Of a DNA stretch of 64,000 nucleotides, positions 58,815 to 64,000 are shown piece by piece. The stretch comes from JAISGQ01 sp964500965 (GTDB lineage: Bacteria > Bacillota > Clostridia > Oscillospirales > Acutalibacteraceae): positions 91,605-155,604 of the forward strand of contig CAZCQZ010000001.1 in the NCBI GenBank assembly GCA_964500965.1, given 5' to 3'. The notes under the pieces were generated by a model, which worked only from the letters and a program-made list of their open reading frames with translations, was not told where the DNA came from and did no database searches. The position numbers and the translations under genes are program-made. Every line of letters starts with the position of its first letter. Position 1 is the first letter of the stretch.

Positions 58815-61188
58815 GATATACATTAAAAATTTCGGTAAGCTCAGCAACTTTAAGCTTACAGCCCACGAGGGCGTTAATATAATCTACGGTCCCAATGAAG
58901 CCGGAAAAACCACTATAATGGCATTTATCCGCGCCATGCTCTACGGCGCTGGCAGAGCCGAATCGCGGCGTAAATACGAGCCGTGGGACGGCGGAAAAAT
59001 GGGCGGTACTATAGTTTTTGAATGTTCGGGCAAGCACTATTCTCTTTCACGCCAATTCGGTACCACAAAAAGTCTTGATAAAATCGAGCTGTGGTGCAAG
59101 ACCACCGGCGAACAGGTTGATTTGCCAGAAAAAACCGAGCCGGGCGAATACCTTATGGGCATAAACGAAATGTCCTTTGTCAACTCGGTTTTTATCGGTC
59201 AGATAAATCCGGCTATTTCCGGCTCTAACGATGAAATACTTAAAAAGCTGATGAACCTTGCTTCGGCAGGTGATGAAACCGCATCAAGAACCGAGATTGA
59301 GGGGCGGCTCAATGAAGCCGCCGCAAAGCTCGATTCCAAGCGTTCCGGTGCGATAATACCCACTCTGGAAGCGGAGCAAAGCGAGCTTTTGAGCAAGCGT
59401 TCCGAAATCGTGGAGCAGTTTAAGCAGGCTGACGCACTTCGCGAAAGCGTTAAGGAGCTTGAAGACACTCACGAACGTCTCAGCAATGAGTACAACGACC
59501 TCATTGAGCTGCGCGAAAACGTGAAAAAGGCAACACGCCTTAACCAGCTTGATGAAATTATTACAACAAAGCAGACCGTTGAAGCCGATGAAGCCCGTTA
59601 TCAAAAGCTTCACGGCGCAATGTACGGCAGTGAGCTGAGCTTTGACGATGATTTTGTTTCAAAATCAAGAGAGCTTCTGGAAAACATTCGCAGTGACGAA
59701 AAGGTAATTACGCTGAAAAAGGAACAGCTTGCCGAATGCAATAAAAATCTCGAATCCGTTGACCGCTCCAAAGCCGGTCTTTGGAAATCAATAAGCGGCA
59801 ATCGCCAGCGTATTGACGATGTTCTTATGGAATATGATAAGCTGCTTGATTCGCGTTACGATGCCGAACGCAGACTTGAGGACTATGAAAGCGAAATTAA
59901 CGCTTCTCAGCTCAGCCCGAAAAATCTTATGATTATTGTCGGGCTTCTGGCTTTGGGTCTTTTCTTCCTCGGCTTTGTTCACTGGATATTCTTCCTCCTT
60001 GCTTTTCTCGTTGCAGGCGGCTTTGCCGCATATTATATCTTAAAGCAGAAAGGCATAATTCCGTCCCCGTCATCGGGAATCGAAGCAGAGCTTCAGGAAA
60101 TCGACGATGACATACGCGAGCTTTCACGTTCCAACAGAAAGCTGTTTGACGAGCTGGGCGTTCCTCATATTCAGGCGATGCGTGACGAGGTTGCCGAAAT
60201 GGAGCGTGTTTCTTCCCTTGCTCAAACCGAAATTGAAAAGAAGAAGAAGCTTAAAGCCGAAATTTCGGAGCTTACCGCGAAGTATTCCGAAATGAAACAG
60301 GAATTGCGTGATTCTTTAAGCTCTTATACCAGAATCGACAACGACGCTCAGGCAATCGCCATTATCTCAACTCTTGATAAAAAGCAGCGTGAACATGCTG
60401 TTCTCGAACAAAAGCTGCAAAGCGGCAGAGCAAATCTCGAAAAGTTGCTTGACGGTGCGGACTATGACCTGGTTGTTCTGGAGGCTCAGGAGCTTGAGGA
60501 AGAACTGGGCGGCAAACGCAAGCTTTCCGGCAATGAACTGGCGGAAATAGAAAAGCGCACCGACGATACATCCGCAAAGCTTATGGAGGTCGGTACCGAG
60601 CTTGCCAGAAAACAGGCGGAGCTTTCCGGTTGCAGCATGAATATACAAGACATTGAGGAATTTAACGACAAAATTAAGCTTCTTAATTCAAAAACCGATA
60701 AGTACAAGTTTGAGCTTGATGCTATCAACATCGCTATCGAAGCTCTCGGTGAAGCCTTTGAAACCATGCAGAGAGACTTCGGACCGATTCTGAATTTCAA
60801 AGCAGGGCGCATTCTCGATGAGCTGACCGGCGGTAAATATCCCTCGGTGTTCATTTCCGAGCGGCTCGTTCCCTCTGTTACAGAGGGTCCAAACAGCTCT
60901 AATATCCGCAACTGCTCAAGTCTCAGTCTCGGCACAAACGACCAGGTATATCTGGCGTTAAGGCTTGCAATTGCAGGCATTTTAAGCGATGTTCAGCTTC
61001 CTGTTTTCCTTGATGATGCTTTCGCCCAGTACGATGATAAGCGTGTAAATGAGGCAATGTTCTATCTTGCAAAGGAAAGCGGCGGCAAAGAGCTTGGTCA
61101 GGTTATAATCTTCACCTGTCACAGCTCCGTTGTCAAAGCCGCAAAGGAAATCGGAATTACTAATCCGATTATTAAAATCACGGAATAA
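58801..61188 (+). CDS. SbcC/YhaN-like AAA ATPase with coiled coils and a membrane hairpin
   Basis: The 795-residue protein has an N-terminal ATPase half with Walker A GPNEAGKTTIM (about 32-42), long coiled coils (about 170-345 and 425-680), and a C-terminal half with the signature NCSSLSLGTNDQVYLALRLA and Walker B LPVFLDDAFAQYDD. Between the coiled-coil arms, about 375-420, sits a hydrophobic hairpin (NLMIIVGLLALGLFF and IFFLLAFLVAGGFAAYY) where SbcC/Rad50 has its zinc hook, so the complex is probably tethered to the membrane. The start is GTG, overlapping the nuclease gene by 14 bases (translational coupling). Confidence 0.92.
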   Translation: MTINEIYIKNFGKLSNFKLTAHEGVNIIYGPNEAGKTTIMAFIRAMLYGAGRAESRRKYEPWDGGKMGGTIVFECSGKHYSLSRQFGTTKSLDKIELWCKTTGEQVDLPEKTEPGEYLMGINEMSFVNSVFIGQINPAISGSNDEILKKLMNLASAGDETASRTEIEGRLNEAAAKLDSKRSGAIIPTLEAEQSELLSKRSEIVEQFKQADALRESVKELEDTHERLSNEYNDLIELRENVKKATRLNQLDEIITTKQTVEADEARYQKLHGAMYGSELSFDDDFVSKSRELLENIRSDEKVITLKKEQLAECNKNLESVDRSKAGLWKSISGNRQRIDDVLMEYDKLLDSRYDAERRLEDYESEINASQLSPKNLMIIVGLLALGLFFLGFVHWIFFLLAFLVAGGFAAYYILKQKGIIPSPSSGIEAELQEIDDDIRELSRSNRKLFDELGVPHIQAMRDEVAEMERVSSLAQTEIEKKKKLKAEISELTAKYSEMKQELRDSLSSYTRIDNDAQAIAIISTLDKKQREHAVLEQKLQSGRANLEKLLDGADYDLVVLEAQELEEELGGKRKLSGNELAEIEKRTDDTSAKLMEVGTELARKQAELSGCSMNIQDIEEFNDKIKLLNSKTDKYKFELDAINIAIEALGEAFETMQRDFGPILNFKAGRILDELTGGKYPSVFISERLVPSVTEGPNSSNIRNCSSLSLGTNDQVYLALRLAIAGILSDVQLPVFLDDAFAQYDDKRVNEAMFYLAKESGGKELGQVIIFTCHSSVVKAAKEIGITNPIIKITE

Positions 61189-61198
61189 TACTCCCACA

Positions 61199-61239
61199 AA
61201 AAAGGGCTGTAAAAACGCAAGTTTTTTACAGCCCTTTTT
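61199..61239. terminator. Hairpin terminator, GNRA-loop family variant
   Basis: AAAAAGGGCTGTAAAAAC pairs with GTTTTTTACAGCCCTTTTT (one bulged T) around GCAA. It ends the YhaO/YhaN transcript and insulates the SLOG gene. Confidence 0.9.
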
Positions 61240-61304
61240 AAAAACACTAAAGATAAGTCAGCTTCGACAAAGTGAACGGACTTTTTTTATGCACACTAAA
61301 TTTA

Positions 61305-61333
61305 TTGACAATAACCTTGCTCACTGATATAAT
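61305..61333 (+). promoter_or_regulatory. Promoter of the SLOG/RyR operon
   Basis: Perfect consensus: TTGACA (61305-61310), 17 bases, TATAAT (61328-61333). Confidence 0.88.
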
Positions 61334-61342
61334 AATTATATC

Positions 61343-61368
61343 TATTTTGCTACTTTGCAAGCAAAATA
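61343..61368 (+). promoter_or_regulatory. Leader inverted repeat of the SLOG/RyR operon
   Basis: TATTTTGC (61343-61350) and GCAAAATA (61361-61368) are a perfect 8-bp inverted repeat spaced by 10 bases, starting at the expected transcript start. It may be an operator or a 5' stem-loop. Confidence 0.55.
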
Positions 61369-61401
61369 CGATAACAGGAAAGCGAAAAGGAACGATGTTG
61401 C

Positions 61402-63555
61402 ATGTCAAAAAAGGAAAAGTGTAAGCATGAACGAATACCGATATTTATCGGCGTCACAGGTCATCGTGATGTACGCACCGACGGAGATGACGAACAGAAA
61501 ATGAAAGCCGCCGTCAAAAAAGCCATGGATGACATATGTAAAAAACGCGAATATACCGATTTCATACTGCTGACCGCGTTGGCAGAGGGTGCAGACCGAA
61601 TCGCCGCCGAAGCGATTATCGAAATGGCAGAAGAACAGAAAAAGCGCAAAAGGAACAGAGCAAAGCGCAATATCCGTTTTGCCGCCATTCTTCCGATGAA
61701 TGAAAACGAATATTTCACAGAGGGCGAATTGGAAAATATAAAGAAAAAGTTTCTGAACAGCGAGCACTGTGCTTTTGTTTACACCATGCCAGACCAGCAA
61801 ACGCCACTATCAGACGGAAAAATTTCCTATGATGATTTACGCTATCGTGAAACCGCACGGTTTATTTCCGACAACACTCTTGCTACAATTGCCCTTTGGG
61901 ACGGCTTGACAATTGATTCCAATTCGGCAGGCACAGGAGTCGCCGTTCGCGATTCCCTCCACGGAAAAGCGTATCATCTCAGCAATTTTCCGCGCATTAC
62001 CATTCCCGAAACAAGACCCATATATCACATTTATTGTCCCAGACGCGGAGAAAAACCGTGTGCAAAGCTTGATTACAAAATGCGCTGTCTTTTTCCCGAA
62101 CCGTTGCTTGAAACCGGTGAAAAATGGTTTTCACTTAACGGTAAAAGCTTAGATGAAAAAATCGCCCTGTTCGCATCGAATAAACTCCACGACAAGGGCG
62201 AGGAACGCGAGAAAAAATTCAGGCAGCATATTGAAGCTATCGACTGCTACAATCGTGACGTTGTTAAGTACGAAAAATTTATTGACAGTAAAAAAAGTCC
62301 CCTTAATCAGTCTGTTGCCGAATGGAACGCCGCTTCTTATGTCGGCAAGCTGAAAAACGATTCCGGACAGATACTTCCGACCGCTCCTCACACCGATATT
62401 TGCGAAGAACACTACATGACTGCCGATGCACTTGCTCAGAAATACCAGAAAAAACGTATGTACAACATCTTTTGGATTGTATGGATTGCCGGCATTGCAT
62501 ACATATTGCTCAATATTTTTTCCGACCTGTATTCCAGTCCGCTGTTCCTTGTGCTTTACTTTGCATTTTTAACTATCGCCGTGCTGATACATCTGCACGA
62601 AAAGAAAAATCGCTATCATTCCCGTTTTGTCGATTATCGCGCTCTTGCAGAGGGCTTGAGAGTGCAATACTTTTGGTTCTGTGCCGACATCAGAGATACC
62701 GATACGGTACGCACACGTGCCGCAACCTCCGACAAAGAAGATTTCTCCGAGCCTGCTCTTACCCAAAACTACTACCTGCGCAGACAAAAGGGAGAGATTG
62801 AATGGATTCGTCTTGCCATAAGAAGCATAAATCTGCTTGCTCTTGCCGAATATCACAAGATCGACTATTCGGCAGACCGTAACCGTATCAAAGCCGTTTC
62901 CGACCTGTGGCTCGGCAGAATGGACTTTTCCGAAGAAAACGAAAAGGGCAAAAAGCTGTGGTATAATCCGACATACAGGCTTAAAGCCAACGGGCAGGTC
63001 GGCTATTATCTCAATAATTCGCTGTGTACTACCGACGATATTCACATGAAGAAAAGACCTGCTCCAAACGGAAACTCCTCCGACAGAAGCTACAAAAAAG
63101 CACTGAAAAAAGATACCGTTTGTCTTTCAAGAAAATTTCGGCTTTTCAGGCTTTTTGAAAAACTGGCTCAGATATGCCTTGCAGTTTCAATGCTTCTAGC
63201 GGTCGTTCTCACGACGGCTTTACTCGTGTTCCCGTCAAATCCCGTTGTACAATGCTGTGCCGACCCTGCTATGTTCATTGTCGGACTGCTTCCGATTCTG
63301 GCAATGATATTTCGTGAGCTTAGCGGTCAGATGGGCTACGAGGAGGACGTTGACCGTTATTCGTGGTATTACAACGCTTTCAAGCGCGCAATCATCGAAA
63401 TAGACGAGGTGTATAACACCGATGATATGAGCGACGAAAACAAAACCGCTATTATTAAGGAAATTCTTTTTGAAATCGGTGAAGAATCCCTTATTGAAAA
63501 CGCCGATTGGGTTATGCTCAACGCAAAAAGAGTGCCCGAAGTTCCCAGCAACTAA
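61402..63555 (+). CDS. SLOG-like nucleotide-sensor protein with SLATT-like transmembrane effector segments
   Basis: The 717-residue protein starts with a Rossmann-type SLOG domain (about 11-190): GVTGHRD (17-23), LAEGADRIAAE (60-70) and the glycine loop GTGVAVRD (177-184). Helical linkers follow. Transmembrane pairs lie at about 354-372/380-398 and 589-611/622-640, each followed by helical segments; YRALAEGLRVQYFW (412-425) and the end ENADWVMLNAKRVPEVP fit SLATT-type (DUF4231-like) proteins. These families are predicted sensors of nucleotide signals and membrane-perturbing effectors in bacterial conflict systems (Burroughs and co-workers, computational). Seen: domains. Inferred: defence role. 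It is 22 bases before the RyR gene. Confidence 0.78.
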   Translation: MSKKEKCKHERIPIFIGVTGHRDVRTDGDDEQKMKAAVKKAMDDICKKREYTDFILLTALAEGADRIAAEAIIEMAEEQKKRKRNRAKRNIRFAAILPMNENEYFTEGELENIKKKFLNSEHCAFVYTMPDQQTPLSDGKISYDDLRYRETARFISDNTLATIALWDGLTIDSNSAGTGVAVRDSLHGKAYHLSNFPRITIPETRPIYHIYCPRRGEKPCAKLDYKMRCLFPEPLLETGEKWFSLNGKSLDEKIALFASNKLHDKGEEREKKFRQHIEAIDCYNRDVVKYEKFIDSKKSPLNQSVAEWNAASYVGKLKNDSGQILPTAPHTDICEEHYMTADALAQKYQKKRMYNIFWIVWIAGIAYILLNIFSDLYSSPLFLVLYFAFLTIAVLIHLHEKKNRYHSRFVDYRALAEGLRVQYFWFCADIRDTDTVRTRAATSDKEDFSEPALTQNYYLRRQKGEIEWIRLAIRSINLLALAEYHKIDYSADRNRIKAVSDLWLGRMDFSEENEKGKKLWYNPTYRLKANGQVGYYLNNSLCTTDDIHMKKRPAPNGNSSDRSYKKALKKDTVCLSRKFRLFRLFEKLAQICLAVSMLLAVVLTTALLVFPSNPVVQCCADPAMFIVGLLPILAMIFRELSGQMGYEEDVDRYSWYYNAFKRAIIEIDEVYNTDDMSDENKTAIIKEILFEIGEESLIENADWVMLNAKRVPEVPSN

Positions 63556-63577
63556 TACTATTTTAAGGAGAATTATC

Positions 63578-63874
63578 ATGACAGACAAAAATTACATTCC
63601 CTCCCCTATCGACACCTCCGATGTCACTTTGCCGCCCGACGTTCTGAGCCTTGCGGAAAAGCTTGCGGAGAACACTCACGAGGTCTGGGCACTGGGCAGA
63701 GTTAACGACGGCTGGACTTACGGAGAAAAACGCGATGATGCTTCTAAAAAGCACCCCTGCCTGATTCCCTACGATGAGCTGCCGGACGGCGAAAAAGAAT
63801 ACGACCGCGCCACTGCCATGGAAACCCTGAAGCTTATTTTAAAGCTGGGCTTTACACTTGAAAAGAAGCTTTGA
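63578..63874 (+). CDS. Stand-alone RyR-domain protein
   Basis: The 98-residue protein is a single RyR domain, the module repeated in ryanodine receptors: YIPSPIDTSDVTLPPDVLSL, LAENTHEVWALGRVNDGW, TYGEKRDD and PCLIPYDELPDGEKEYDR with METLKLILKLGF. Bacterial RyR domains are thought to bind nucleotide-like ligands and often sit beside SLOG or SLATT proteins. The ATG at 63578 follows AAGGAG; the frame runs back to 63470 inside the previous gene. Probably the second gene of the SLOG operon. Confidence 0.88.
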   Translation: MTDKNYIPSPIDTSDVTLPPDVLSLAEKLAENTHEVWALGRVNDGWTYGEKRDDASKKHPCLIPYDELPDGEKEYDRATAMETLKLILKLGFTLEKKL

Positions 63875-63945
63875 TTGTAAGTGCTCAAAGAAGCAAAAGC
63901 TACCTGATTGACACAATACCGACAGGCTCTACAGCAGTCATTTTC

Positions 63946-64000
63946 GGCTCTTTGTCAATAGTTGGGGTAAAGAGTTAAAATGGAGAGTATTTTGAATCAG
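63946..64000. mobile_element. Possible left end of an insertion sequence (ISL3-like)
   Basis: The segment GGCTCTTTGTCAATAGTTGG and the following GGGTAAAGAG resemble terminal inverted repeats of ISL3-family elements as I recall them. An ATG at 63980 opens a frame (MESILNQ) that continues past the window edge and could be the transposase. Only one end is visible, so this is tentative. Confidence 0.35.

Overview
The window looks like chromosomal DNA of a low-to-mid GC Gram-positive anaerobe of the Clostridia, most likely a gut Oscillospiraceae/Ruminococcus-type bacterium. This is inferred from gene content: class-A RNase P RNA, small bacterial SRP RNA next to dnaX, HrcA/CIRCE control, GH53 galactanase, dockerin and cohesin-like surface proteins, NADP-type GDH, and clostridial families such as DUF512 radical SAM. 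Promoters are classical sigma-A type with 17-18 base spacers. Most convergent gene pairs are separated by long palindromic terminators.

Layout. 1-9.2 kb: end of phoH and ybeY; a minus-strand nth / GH53 lipoprotein / flavin reductase group; a malQ-glgP glycogen operon; gdhA with a palindrome inside its promoter. 9.4-17.7 kb: htpG behind a CIRCE element, then a five-gene minus-strand surface-decoration operon (two LicD proteins, one fused to an SDR-like domain; a 2-hydroxyacid dehydrogenase; an IspD/TarI-like cytidylyltransferase; a flippase). 18-21.2 kb: an abundant-looking lipoprotein, a MITE-like hairpin, a YczE-type membrane protein, an iron alcohol dehydrogenase and rnpB. 21.3-34.3 kb: GT2-GtrA, AI-2E family transporter, ligA, a D,D-carboxypeptidase, pgi, yceD-rpmF, DUF512-der-plsY and an RluA enzyme.

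34.4-38.9 kb is the most distinctive accessory stretch. Two membrane-anchored proteins with cohesin-like and cadherin-like domains flank an N-acetylmuramoyl-L-alanine amidase that ends in a dockerin, suggesting a non-cellulosomal cohesin-dockerin arrangement at the cell wall. 38.9-47.5 kb: yjbQ, comEA-like, PH-domain protein, rplM-rpsI, a repeat element, tRNA-Ser(GCU), a VWA protein, a macro-domain protein and a 1191-residue beta-helix/Ig surface protein whose tail resembles those of the cohesin-like proteins. 47.7-51 kb: SRP RNA-dnaX-ybaB-recR-smpB. 51-57.4 kb: minus-strand mscL / DUF2752 / two cyclophilins / LemA-like group, a radical SAM protein, and an acyl-CoA synthetase with its XRE-cupin regulator. 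57.6-61.2 kb: an SbcD/SbcC-like (YhaO/YhaN) pair.

61.3-63.9 kb holds a second candidate system: a strong promoter with a leader hairpin drives a SLOG-like nucleotide-sensor protein with SLATT-like transmembrane segments and a separate 98-residue RyR-domain protein, ending next to what looks like an insertion-sequence terminus. The domain families have been predicted computationally to belong to nucleotide-dependent conflict (defence) systems; this two-gene arrangement would be worth testing.
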